A DNA stretch of 64,000 bases from Hyperoplus lanceolatus (lineage: Eukaryota > Chordata > Actinopteri > Uranoscopiformes > Ammodytidae): assembly GCA_026929865.2 (NCBI GenBank), contig CM049409.1, forward strand, positions 15,467,452 to 15,531,451. Reading direction: 5' to 3'. Made by a program: the position numbers and the translations under genes. Below, in pieces: positions 1 through 11,769 of the stretch. The notes beneath the pieces were generated by a model, which ran no database searches, was not told where the DNA came from, and was given only the letters and a program-made list of their open reading frames with translations. The first letter of the stretch is position 1; each line of letters begins with the position of its first letter.

Positions 1-130
1 TGTTCATGAACACACACCCACGAGCGCACACCCACACACACACCCCCCCCCACACACACACACACACACACACACGAGCATGAGCACACACGCACACACA
101 CAAGCGCACATGTGCACTCCCCCCCAAAAA
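1..130. repeat. Compound CA microsatellite with C- and A-runs
   Basis: Imperfect CA repeats with interspersed CG steps, followed by a C-run and an A-run. The tract continues off the left edge of the window. The open frames across it are dinucleotide translations and are not genes. Confidence 0.9.
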
Positions 131-1296
131 AAAACCACACACAGACAGACCCAACACCTGTGCCTTTGATGTGTGGGGTCAAGCAATGGTTTAGAAAACA
201 AAACACATAAACAGATCGTTTCTTGCAGACTCTGCACCATTTCAAACCTTAGTCTGAAACAAACAGGCAGCATGTTCAGTAGGCAGCAGGCTTTACCTTA
301 GACCAGGGGTCCTCAAACTTTTGATAGCTGAGGGCCAATTTAGGAACCCAACATTGGACCGAGGGCCGCCGAAGGAATTCTTTTTTTAAAAACTGAAATC
401 ATTTCAATGGCCATGTTGCGTCTTTACAGTTTAAATGTATTGGTCTGCATCCAGTAATGTGTAATTAACACATTTTAATTAAATAATGAAGGGCTAGGTT
501 TCATTTCAACATTGGGGGCAAACATTAAAAGCAGGGGCCTGGGGGTAGACCCCCAGAACATTTTTAGGTTCAAACACTTCATTTTGTGCATTCTGGATTT
601 GTATGCAGTAATTTGTGTCTTCTGTTTTTATTTATTCATGGTGGACATGTTGAGGAAAAGACAACTAGCTCCCATGGACGCAAATCTAATGGAATATAAA
701 TCAGTAAGGCACTGAGGCATTCTGTATTGCATTCAAATATTTATTCTACTTCATTGTTAAAAACTTTCTGCACATTGAAAACGTATCACCTTTTGGAGAG
801 TTTTTTTTTGTAGGACTCATTACTCTGATGCAGCAGCAGTGTTAACTAGTATGACACTATACATTGGAAATAAACAGGGTGGGCTATCAGCAGTCAACTA
901 GGCAGATAGTTCCATGGCTATCAGCAGCTAGCTAACGTTAGCTTGTTAGCTAAACCTTAGATAAAATAGTTATAAACCAGATAATGTTAGCATCCATCCT
1001 TAGACACTTGACCTAATCTAATTCACCTTGAAGGTGAGAAAGTGCATCGTATTGGGCTTAACAAGCTCACTATCTAACAACTTACATTGGGACCAACGAG
1101 AGGCAGAGGCCACCCGAACGTCGGCAAGTTTAAGATGGTACGGTCCACTGTAGGGGTGTTATTATTAATAATTGGGGAATGAATATAAACAATTAGGAGG
1201 TATAGTTAAGTGTTAGGTAAGTGTTAAGTGTAAGGTAAGTGTTTCGACCCCTGTACTGTTTTTTACTGTTACGTGCGTTTCAATGAAAAAAAAAAA

Positions 1297-2548
1297 GAGA
1301 ACGGGGGAATCTGAGGCATCGGGTAATGTGAGCCACCCCCTGTATCTAGGCAACGGAAAACAGTTGTGGTCATGTGAGATATATGTTTTCAAGCCCCTCT
1401 CATTTCCCCATGGCCCTGAAAGAGAGGACCTCATGGTGCTGTGGTAAGCATGTTTTTTTACACCAAAATAGGTATTTTGCATGTACAAGTACATTTTCTT
1501 GCAGTCAACTTAATCAACTGTTGTGCCAAAGCAAACATATTCACGTAGAAAAACTTCTATCATACGTGTTGATGAACTACCAACATATGAAACCATGTGA
1601 TGCTGATAACTGAAGATTAGCCTGAAATGCTAAGAGAGGTAGTTTTTTTCTCAAATTGTGGTGGTGGGGGAAAGTGAGCCAAATGCTGTGGGGGAAAGTG
1701 AGCCACTGTCTCACTTTCCCCCACCATGAGGCACAAGTTAAGTTTAGTCTTAAACATATTTGAATGTAATATTACATGACATATGTTTTATTTTAATGTC
1801 ATACACATTGTAGAAAAGCCATCATGCCAAGGAAATACACCAGGAAGACGACCTGGGGCAACCACACGGAAAGAGCACCTTCTCATCTTCCCCTGTAACC
1901 TTCAGGGCTGGAATGTAGAGTAGGCCTAGTTGTAGAGTATGACAGGCTGATGTTATAATCCAGTTTTGTCTTCTCCTGTGTTCTGAGTCCCAGGCTGTTC
2001 TCGCTGGTTCTGATTTTCCTATGCTTTGACCCCCAGACATTAGCTGGCTCTAAGGGTCCTGTGTTCTGACCCCCAGACTGTGTTCTAATCTAACTGGTTC
2101 TATCTTTCATTTGAATCTTTTTAAAACCTTTTGAATTATAATATGTTGTATTTCATTTTGTTCAGAGTTACTTTCAAGTGTTTAGAGAATTTACTTTGCT
2201 TAACTGACCAAACCCCATCATTCTTTTACTAGTCCGACATTAGTTCTGGAATGTGTGGCTAGCTTTCAGGATGCTTACTGTTACGATATGTGTTGTTATG
2301 GTAGTTTCAGAGTGGAAAAAGTAAGTGGATCAGTTTACCCCACAGCTGGGGTAAAGTGAGCCACATGACAACTTTTTTTAAAACAATCATATTTTCACTG
2401 CCCTTTGTCTTGAAAAAATTCTTCTAATGCCCATTTCTAGGAAACATCCTGAATGAATGGGAAATGTGTAAATTTGAGTGATAAATAATTTTAGCTCGCT
2501 TAGAGGGGAGCAAATGTAAAAAGTGGCTCAAATTACCCCGTTCTCCCC
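1297..2548 (+). mobile_element. Pogo-like TIR transposon T1 (non-autonomous)
   Basis: The termini are inverted: GAGAACGGGGGAATCTGAGG on the left and the complement of GGGGAGAACGGGGTAATTTG on the right, followed by TA. The left end has lost a few terminal bases against an A-run. A reverse-orientation relative (T2) lies at 14949-18351 and matches from about 1690 to the right end; a third, diverged relative (T3) lies at 24073-26786. The interior holds a short frame starting MPRKYTRKTTWG, which resembles the start of fish pogo/Tigger-like transposases, so the Tc1/mariner-pogo group with a TA target is the best assignment. The motif GTGGCTCA-N-TTACCCC recurs about eight times on both strands. Confidence 0.6.
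1824..1898 (+). pseudogene. N-terminal stub of a pogo/Tigger-like transposase
   Basis: The 24-codon frame begins MPRKYTRKTTWGNH and then meets a stop. The same start appears on the minus strand at 18086-18217 in T2. Fish Tigger/jerky-like transposases often begin with a basic MPRxYxRKT segment before a psq-type helix-turn-helix; that family link is from memory, not from a search. Everything after the stub (DNA-binding and DDE domains) is missing, so it cannot encode a working enzyme. Confidence 0.45.
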
Positions 2549-2658
2549 TATATATTATAATAGCCTATATATATTTTTTTTTATATAATTCATAATTCAA
2601 TGCGGGCCACCAGATATGTTTCTGTGGGCCGCCACGTGTTGTAATGTTGTGTTGTAAT

Positions 2659-3406
2659 TAGGGCTGTCAAATTCACGTCTTAACTTCGATTAATTAATCA
2701 CATAAAAATTAACAAAATTAAAACAGTTAACACAGATTAATCGCACTTCTATAATGCCCTTTGACACGGTGCAAAAGTGCTGCGCAGCTGCACCTGTAGT
2801 CAATTGCTTACACGGCCCGCACGGGTAGAAGGGAGAAAAGTAAAGAGAGAAGCAGGGGAAAGGGGGCGAGGGCTCTATGGACGGTTTATGGGATACAAAT
2901 AAGCATGAAGGTAGGAAGACATCGTACTTTATTCTCCACAGTGTCTGTGCGTTATTGATTTAGTGGGTGCAACAATGTAGGTTCAAAACAGTATCTCTCA
3001 ATCTTCCTCTGTGTGTCTCAATTTTGTTTGCTAGCTGTCTCGTCTCCGCATAAACGGACACCCGCCCCGTGTGTGTGTGTATGTGTGTGTGTGTGTCAAT
3101 ATTTTTGCCTATGAGTACGACGATGGTGAATGAATCACCTCAGTTGTGGGAGATGGAAAGTCGTCATTTAGTCTGCTTGTTTTCTGGAGAAAATTCGGCG
3201 CTAGTTCGAAACCTGACTGAGGGGAGGAGACAGAAGTTACGAGAGACGGAGAGCGAGAGAGAGAGAGAGCGAGAAACTGTAGTAGGCTATACAGCTGTTT
3301 ATAAACAGGCATACAAGTGTCATAAAAGTATGCGATTAATTTAGATTAATTAATCACTGTGCCTGTAATTAATTAGATTAATTTTTTTAATCGCTTGACA
3401 GCCCTA
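2659..3406. mobile_element. hAT MITE with perfect 8-bp target duplication
   Basis: The element starts TAGGGCTGTCAAATTC and ends GCTTGACAGCCCTA, and both ends are rich in GATTAATTAATC. The 8-bp sequence GTTGTAAT flanks it directly at 2651-2658 and 3407-3414. The 8-bp duplication plus TAGGGCTGTC termini indicate a hAT. The interior holds a GT microsatellite (about 3069-3096), a GA run (about 3251-3271) and no transposase. Confidence 0.88.
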
Positions 3407-3489
3407 GTTGTAATGTTAATTATGTCAGGTAATGAGTTAGGATAAAGTTGAGTAAAAAGCTGAAAAACTGAGGTTAGTGATTATTTATG

Positions 3490-4060
3490 CTTTTTGCCTT
3501 AGAAACAGTCAAACCAGGCAAGAACTGACCCCGCCTGGTTTAAATATAAAAATGCATACTTTTATATAAACAAGGTCTGTTGGCCCTAAATTAAAAAAAA
3601 AACTAAGGGAAATATTTGTGGTAATGGGTTGGACTCAAGTCAGACTAAAGGTGTAACACAAAATTAATGGATGATTTATACTTTATAGGCTTTAAAAAAC
3701 AGCCGAACCGGGTGGGGTCATTTTGACCCCAGAGGATCAAGGGTGTTTGTATTTGCGCCTATTAAAAAATCTAAGTGATTCAAAAACTGTTTTTTCACTA
3801 ACCTTTGACATAAACCACTCTCTAATGAGTCATAGTCAAAATCATGTTAAGGTTTTTGTATTTTTTTTTATTTAATTTTAAATCGATTTTTTTTTAATAT
3901 TTTTATGTAAACAAGGTCCGTTGGCCTAAAATTCCAAAACCAAGGGAAATATTTGTGGTAATGGGTTGGACTCAAGTCAGAGTAAAGGTGTAACACAAAA
4001 TGTATTGACAATTTATACTTTTTCAAAATGACCCCAGAGGACCATGGGTGTAAGTCAGTC
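3490..4060. mobile_element. piggyBac-like remnant with an internal duplicated block
   Basis: The phrases GGGGTCATTTTGACCCC (about 3714-3731) and 'aaaatgaccccagagga' are typical of fish piggyBac-like MITEs. A block of about 120 bp running from 'aacaaggtc.gttggcc' to 'aatttatacttt' occurs twice, at about 3564-3683 and 3901-4020, in the same orientation. No TTAA-bounded termini could be fixed. Confidence 0.4.
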
Positions 4061-4616
4061 GGGAGTACATTACGGTAAACTATTGGTGTTGTTCTCTGGT
4101 ATCACACTTTCTGCTGTGCTGCAGCCAGAACAAAAAAGCTGGCACAAGAGGAAAAAAAAATGTCATATGCTTTTGCCATCCGCAATAATGTTTGATCTAT
4201 ATTTATAATAGCCTCTGAAGAAACAAATATAACACAACGTAACAGATGTTTCGGATTTTTTTTCCTTCTCATTTACAGGATCACATTTTGTTCCCCCAGC
4301 TGGAACTTAGTACACAACTGAGATACATGCTAAAGCCTGGGCGTCTTATTGTTTGACTTCTCTGTTTTTAAAGCAAACATCCCTGATACTAAGTTACTTA
4401 CACTGGGCCATAAATAGAATAACATGTCCTAAAGAGGAAGAAGCATAGTGTACACACACTGTTTACCATCTCTGTCTGTCTAAATCTCCTCTTTTAAAGC
4501 CTTCCTCTGCCCAACCATCGAGTAAATCATCTATGTTTCTCTCTCTCTCTCATCTGCATCCCACTCCTTCCTCTTCGACTGGCCTCCACTGTCCAGCCAT
4601 TTAGTGCCCTTACTCT

Positions 4617-4642
4617 CTCACTCACTCACTCACTCGCTCGCT

Positions 4643-4722
<80 letters not shown>
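4617..4722. repeat. Compound CTCA / CTCG / CACG / CA microsatellite
   Basis: The tract steps from CTCA units through CTCG and about fourteen CACG units to plain CA. Each block differs from the next by one substitution, which suggests successive mutation and expansion of one array. Confidence 0.95.
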
Positions 4723-4723
<1 letters not shown>

Positions 4724-4968
4724 TCTAGGCTTGGCTTTATCTCCATCTTCCTCTGTCTAGTGATGGATGGCTTAGGTTGAGGGCCACTGACTTTGGCTGG
4801 CCAGAAACCAACTGCCTCCTCTCTCTGTGTCTCATAGAAACACACCCCTCGGCCCCTGGATGGTCCTGTCTGTGTATATGTGGTCAAGCAAGTTATCTCA
4901 TTGATTGACAGGCAGCTGGCATACAGCTCTTTAGATACATACAGTACAAACTATAGTAAAACTGAGGC

Positions 4969-4973
<5 letters not shown>

Positions 4974-5020
<47 letters not shown>
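4974..5020. repeat. CA microsatellite
   Basis: Uninterrupted CA dinucleotide run of about 47 bp. Confidence 0.95.
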
Positions 5021-5023
<3 letters not shown>

Positions 5024-7828
5024 TCGGCAATATCGTTGAATCTGGAGTGGGAGCGTTTGCATAGTCAATTACTGGCTCATCCACATTTATTAAGTCCCCA
5101 CACATATGTGGATTACTTCAAAATGTGTTACTCAGGGCTATTTTGTCAGGCAACTCAGATACATTTAATTGTAAACATGTTTAGGTGGCTGTGGCTGTGG
5201 CTTCCTCCTGTCCACATCTTCAAGTGTTCCTGGACAAGAAACTAATTGCTCCCGATGGTCAGATCATGTGTGCTCAGTGCCATCGGTGTATGAGTGTACT
5301 GTGTACGTGGATGGGTGAATAAGAGGCAACAACCTTGGAAAGCTCTGTGGATAAAAGTGCTATAAATGCCGGTGACCAATACATTCCATCAGATATTGAG
5401 TTTCATACTGTGAAACCCCAAGGCCATGTGTTCTATAATGAATTATAATATGATGATATAATCCAGTCCTCAGTAACTAAGTTAAATATATAGTCCCTTA
5501 TCAAGTGTATCTGGCCTCCTTTCTGACCGCCGTGTGTCATGTGTGCGTAATTGCAATCAGTGCCAACCTTACTTTTCAGTCAATCAAAGATGTTTCCATG
5601 GTCATCATTATGCTGCTAATGTAATAGGTCAGTGCAAGTTAAAGAGCAACCATGGGAATACATACAATATACAACATATATATACACACACACACACCTT
5701 CTATGGAGTAGTTTTTCTGACACTTCTTATAACACATCACAGCTTTAAGCTGATTGAATCCAGCAGAATTCTGATCAGCGATCCTTTTAATTCTATTCAC
5801 ATACACACCAATGACGTTTTCCTGCAGTTGACAGACAGTATATTGGAAAATACATGATGTATCCGCATAGCTCTGCACAAAGTTCACATTCTCAATTTTG
5901 TATACCGATGTTGTTTTTGTATTGGCATTGACAAACAAATGTTGTATTATTTTGAGAGCAATCAAAAACTTGAATTGGAATTTATTTTTCAGGCCCCAAA
6001 AAGACAATTTAGACAGCAATAACATGTATTGGAGATATAATTAATGAACAAATTGCTATATTCTGTGTGATATTTCACATAAATACTCTCTTGAAATCGT
6101 TGTTGTATCATGTTTTTTAAGAACTGTAGCCACATCCAAATTATATCCAAAGCAATTATAAAACTGAATAATGTGTTTAGACAACTCTTCAAAAAATGTT
6201 CAGGGACACTAACAAAATTAAAGCTGACTCAAAAGCAAAATCATGTGGAATATAATGTGTTTGCAGGTGCACAGACCATGTGTCTAACTGAAGCATGGAC
6301 CGATAAAGAAATTAATAAAGAATAAAGATGTAGTTACTGTTATCTTCGATGACGGCTGTTGTGCCTGAACGAAACCATGAAAAACACGCTTGACATAATA
6401 GGAGCAGATATTGTATTGTTTGAAAAAACAAATTAACTATGTTTGAGCTTTGCAAATAGGCTTAATATAAGCATTTTGCAAGCTTGGGAACACTCATGAT
6501 GTTAACAAAAAACATGATTAATGTGATATGATGTTTCTCTCCAAACATGTATACTTTTGCAGATAAGAAGTGCACAAGCAATGCTTTATATACATATTTA
6601 AAAGTTGCACAACTTTTTCCGTCTTTGTCCTCAAGATCATGTATGACAACCGCTCCCTTCCTCTTATGCATCTGTATTTGAGCTTTTCAAAATGAGGCAA
6701 GACCAAGCAGGATTCCTGCACTGACAGTGTTGGTAATCTGAGAAAAAAGTATATTTGTGGATATTGACCCGTGGGTTGTGTTGTTTGCAAGATACCCTCT
6801 TGTAAGTGCCTCTGTCTGTTAAGACAAGACACTTTTATAATGAGTGAGACGTAAGGGCAAATGAATGTGGAATTAATTTAACTATTAGTCTGTGGCTGAT
6901 GCAACACCCTCACTTTGCATGGCTACATAACAGCAATGCTCCTGCAGAATCTGCAATATGAACGTGATTCCTAGGGACACAGGCCTGGCAGGCAACACTG
7001 TTCATGTCCAAAATGTACCCCATTACAGTATTAAAGTGTCAAAGTCAAAGTTGTTTGTTCAAGGTGAATTTTACCACTGAGAAATAGTTGTCCAAGCAGG
7101 TTTCAGAAGGGATTTAGAGCCAAGGAGAAGTTTGGAGTCTATTCAGTGGTAGCGCTGGATTTACACACATCACTGCACTGGGAGTAAGAGGGGGAGGGAG
7201 GGGGAGGGGTAAGGGCTGAGGAGGAGGAGAGCTGGGTGGAGGTTTTCAAATGTCAAGTCCGCCGAGATTAACAAGCTAGCGAGGGAGGACTGAGCTCAAT
7301 ATGACTCCAGCTCTCTACCTCTCCTCCCTCTGTTTCCTCGACATCCCCACTCTCTCGCCAACACGCTGTATCTCTCTCTCTCTCTTTCCTCCTTTTCACT
7401 CTCTGACATCCTTCCTGTCTCTTGCACACACACTCATAACCATGCACACATTCTCATGTGTCATTCTCCTTTACTTTGGTTTCATTCAATCTCTCTCTCT
7501 CTTTCTTTTTCGATACGCGCATTTTAATTCCCACGCGATGTGGGGATTTGGTCAACGAGAAGGAAAGCAAAGAAAAAAAAGGCTGGCATACATTTTAGAA
7601 AGGGGTTAGTGGTGGGAACAGAAATGTGGTCTCGCATTGTTATGCATCAAAAGTCTGGCCGAGGAGGAGGGAATGTCGGAAGACAGGAGAATAGAGAGGA
7701 GGAAAGCATAGCACAAACCAGTAGCTTTATTCTTCATTCAAACCTCATATTCAATTGATAGGAATAACCGTTTGGGCTGGAACTTCTGGAAGGAACATTT
7801 ATTGTATTCAAGGATTTACACCCTAGGG

Positions 7829-8879
7829 CAGGGGTGTCAAACTCATTTTGGTTCGAGGGCCACATACAGCCTCTCTGATCTCAAGTGGGCCGGACCAGTA
7901 AAATAATGGCAAAATAACGTACATATGTCAACTCCAAATCTATAGTTTTATTTTTCAGTAATATGCTTTATCATTCAGCCTACATATGTAACCTACATTA
8001 TCACGGATCAAAAGGGATCTCTGTACCCTCCAGGAAATGTATTAGTGAAGGTTGCTGCTGGCCATGGGAATAAGAGGTGCAGCAAAAATGTTGGGGGTAT
8101 TTTGCTCAAAGATGCCAATACGCACTAATAATGTAGTATTTGTGTATTCCTTGTTTGAATACACAAATACTACAGGCACTTTTGTCCAATTTTGTTTACT
8201 ATATGTACAGGGACACATTTTGTGCAAACATGCAGACAGTACAAAATACACTGTTTTGATTTATTTTTAAATACAATATTGGTTGTTTTGGAAAAAGTTT
8301 TTCCCAATTTAAAACATAAAAATAAAGCAGCATGGAAAATTAGAAAATAAATCTTGTAGGCCTACACTAGCATGCTCCTGCTCGTTTCGCGCGCGCAGAG
8401 CCACAGACACACCGCGCTGGCTAGTACATTAATTGTTCAGCACTTAAAAATAATTTTTTTTAATTTTATTATTATTTTTTTGGTTTTTACTTTGCCATAA
8501 AGCACTGGAGGAAACATTAATAGCGGTGAAGCAAGATTGCCATTTACCACGTTGCTAAAATCTGCTTTTTTCAATTTTGGCTGCCCCCTAGTGGCTGGAG
8601 TGTGCAGCTCGTCTTAGATGCATGTTCATCAATTCATGGCTTAAAATCCTGAGCTGTGGAACTTTCAGCAGACATTCCTAGCTGTAAGCCACGTAAGTTT
8701 CCTAACAGTTGGGAGTGTATGCGACGTGCGGATATGGCACAGACTCCATTAAAAAAAAAAAAAAAAAAAAATGATTTTTTTTTTTTTTCCAGAATTGATT
8801 CAAATCGGCCGAATTGATTCGCGGGCCAGATCAAAACGTGGCCACATCTGGCCCGCGGGCCTTGAGTTTGACACATGTG
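7829..8879. mobile_element. hAT element, complete ends, perfect 8-bp target duplication
   Basis: The left end is CAGGGGTGTCAAACTC and the right end GAGTTTGACACATGTG, a 16-bp inverted repeat with few mismatches. The subterminal 'gggccacat...' and 'ggccacatctggcccgcgggcc' are typical of teleost hAT elements. The target duplication CCCTAGGG lies at 7821-7828 and 8880-8887 and is itself palindromic. At 1,051 bp with no transposase it is non-autonomous. Confidence 0.93.
8133..8173. repeat. 17-bp perfect hairpin inside the hAT
   Basis: The arms 8133-8149 and 8157-8173 (GTAGTATTTGTGTATTC and its complement) are separated by 7 nt. They are perfect and AT-rich. Confidence 0.9.
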
Positions 8880-8887
8880 CCCTAGGG

Positions 8888-11767
8888 CCTGATCCACAAA
8901 GAATGGATTGCGCACGGTAAAAGCTAGATGATTTGTGGAGGAATAGCAACCACAATCCGACCCATTTCAGCCCCATATCCATTCAAAAAAGTGCACTAAT
9001 TATATGCCGGCGCTAACACGCCCACAAAGTTGTGCAGCCGAACCCAATAAGCCCTTCTTTTGCATTAAAGTGAATGCCAGCCGGTACCATGTCAGGCGGC
9101 ACTGTGCACTTTTTATGATTTTACGCATGGATGCTTCTCGAAAAGCATACTAAGCATTGTTATCTAAAAAAATTGTCAAAATCTGCTAGTATCTACTCAC
9201 CATATGCTACCTGTCTGTCGTGTGCGCGCTGAAAAAAAGTTGAGGGTTTACACACAGCAGGGGCTACGCTAACGACGATCTAAAAAGCCTGGCTCAGAGC
9301 CAGCCGCTGTTACTAACCTCGGCCAGTATGTCGCGGATTGAAGTTTTGGGGAACACACTCTGAGCGTCAAGTATTAACACGGTTAGTATAAACATATACA
9401 AACATTCGGCAAATGTTCGCTGGAGATGACCTAGTATGCAGGATTTGATGGTGATGAATGTTCTATAATCTGATTGTTTTATAGTCTGCTTCACATCCAC
9501 AGAGGTCAGCTTTTACACACAGTTACACAGGTTTATAAAGTGAAATTATTTGCAATAAAGCAAGAACTGTTTTATTTCAAAATCTAATTTGGGTCCACAA
9601 CCCACTTCCCCAGTCACTGTAGATTGCAAGTGACAAAGAACTGTAGGATGAGCACAGCAAGAACCTTTTTGTTGTCATTGCAGGTGGAGGTATCTTGCAC
9701 GTACAGAATAAGAAATGTAATTCAGAGAGTGGATTATATTATTTATTGGAGCAATGATAATATATTGCAGTCAGTCTCAACCTTAATTTGTGTCGAATAG
9801 AGGCTTGATTTCTCCTCAGCATTGAGATGTGTCGGCACCAAATGGAAGGACAGCCACAGGGATATAATCAAACCGTGTGTGTGCTGTCTCATGGTCCCAA
9901 TATTCTGATCAAATCATTTCTGGTTATTCTTGAAACTGTTTGATTTTTATCATTGGAATGTGGACAGTCTGAACTGAAAGTTATATTACTGCTCATCAAA
10001 AACTGTGAGCAAATGAAGAAATAGTGATGTTGGTTTCGGTTGTCCTTTTTTGTCTCTTTTTTTCATCTTTTTCTTTAACATTCCTGTATGAATTGAAGTA
10101 TGAACTAAGATACACAGTTTTGAGAGATATGCATTGTTGTTTCCCCCCCCCCAAGAGAGTTCTTATGGGATCTCTCATCGTAGTCTAAAGTTCACTAAAG
10201 TTGTATCATCTGAATTTACTCGCTTGTTCATTAAGTGGTTTCCTACTGTTAATGCTAGAAACCTGTAGGAACCGAGTTGAAATGTTTTCCTATTTTTATG
10301 TCTTACAGTTGCTTTCAGTAATCTGAGGGTTTGTTCCTAGCTCTATAGGCTACTGATGTTCTGTCAACAGTTTTGAATCCAATTAGCTTCACACATTCAC
10401 AGGAAAGCATAAGGGTTACATATATATAAGGCATGACTAAGGACAGCTCTATGATGCTAATAAAAAGGAAAACAAGCTAACCTAAGCCTTGCCAAAGTCT
10501 TGCCAATAATCATCATCGGAGGCCTTAGGCCTGACGTGGCATCAGGTCCAACATCTGGCAGACCGTGTGCTTAATGATGTGGCATTGGGTCCAACATTTG
10601 GCAGACTGCACGCTTAACGCTGCCACTGGCAGATGCAGCAGATGAGGCTTTGGAAAAGCTGAAGCTCAGATACACTGAGCTAGCAGCCAAGGAGGATCAG
10701 CAAGGCTGTAGGGGCTCTCCTTATTCCAGTCTCTTCCTTCTGTCTTCAGCTTTTCCCAATAAGGACGCCAGAGAGAGGTGCAAGGATTTGAATATTACAC
10801 CATTAAAGTTTCCACTGCAGCTTAGCTGTTTAACCATCCCATCAGTTCAGCAGACAAATCGATTCATTCATTCCGGTCAAAGGAGTGTTGCCAGGGGTGT
10901 CGCTCCGCTCACTCCAAGCTCCTCTGGAAGCCCCCTTGCTTCTGGCCACCTCAGACATACATTAAAGTGATTAGAACATCCTAAATGATGTCCAACCTCA
11001 ATAGATTTCTGGGTCACAGGCTGGAGGAATGAGGAGTCGAGAGGAAGCATAATTAGCAAAATGGAAAGCACCTTCTATAGAAGTGGGTGCTGCAGGGTCA
11101 TAAATGACATCCATTACTAAATTTGCTTCAGGCAGTGAGATTTCCTTGGTCAGTGTTTAAGCTGAGCTGCAGATAAATAATAATGAAACACCTGTTAGAT
11201 GGATTCACAGCTTCATTAATCATTGCACAAAAACTCCCTCCTGTCTCCTAGAAACTGTTAAACATGTTGAGAGCAAACATATGTGTTTGCTTTTGCTGTT
11301 GCAAATTAGTTATTTATAGTATGTAAACTTCATTTCACACATATTAATTTATATCAAGACGATGAGCAAATTGTTATTGTTAAATAACATATCTGACACA
11401 TCTCCAACATGTTAATATAATGAATGTTTCTGATACATTTTCTCTTACAAGTATTACATTTTTTTCCAACAAAATGCAATACCGTATCAACATGGTTATG
11501 TGTATACACTCACAGCAAATTCAATGGTTCCCACTGATTTGCTGTTGCATTTTCTCCTCTTTTGAATTCTCCCCTTTTCTTCATCTAATGTATTCAGCCA
11601 TGATTGTGCGTCTTTTTTATGTGAAAGTCACATGATTAAATAGTGTAAAGACGGAGGTTGACAAACTGAGAAGCTACAAAGGGAGCGTGAGCTCATTATT
11701 GAACTTCATGACTGCTTTGAAGCAGTAACATTAGCCAGACAATAAACCTGACACATGCTGCATCACA
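8888..11767. other. Gene-free stretch; possible old repeat at its left end
   Basis: The start, 'gggcctgatccacaaag', resembles the ends of old fish DNA transposons, but no partner end was found. A roughly 45-bp unit ('gtggcat.gggtccaacat.tggcagac') occurs twice, at about 10533-10617. Nothing else was recognised, and no exon is supported. Confidence 0.5.
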
Positions 11768-11769
11768 TA

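Larger units (their letters stand above)
304..2650 (+). mobile_element. Broken hAT-like element, left end preserved
   Basis: The left end reads CAGGGGTCCTCAAACTTTTG, followed by a stretch about a 'gagggcc' strand, which is the usual start of teleost hAT (Charlie-type) elements. A matching 'gggccgcc' segment in the opposite sense lies at about 2604-2632. The expected mirror-image right terminus is absent, so the right end is lost or truncated. A pogo-like element occupies 1297-2548, and a hAT MITE sits just beyond the right side. No transposase coding is visible. The right limit is approximate. Confidence 0.5.
4061..7820. other. Gene-free AT-rich stretch with microsatellites
   Basis: No coding frame, RNA gene or recognisable transposon end was found. 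The stretch contains two microsatellites listed separately, a short CA tract near 5685-5697, and purine-rich and CT-rich runs at about 7189-7240 and 7372-7390. Confidence 0.6.
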
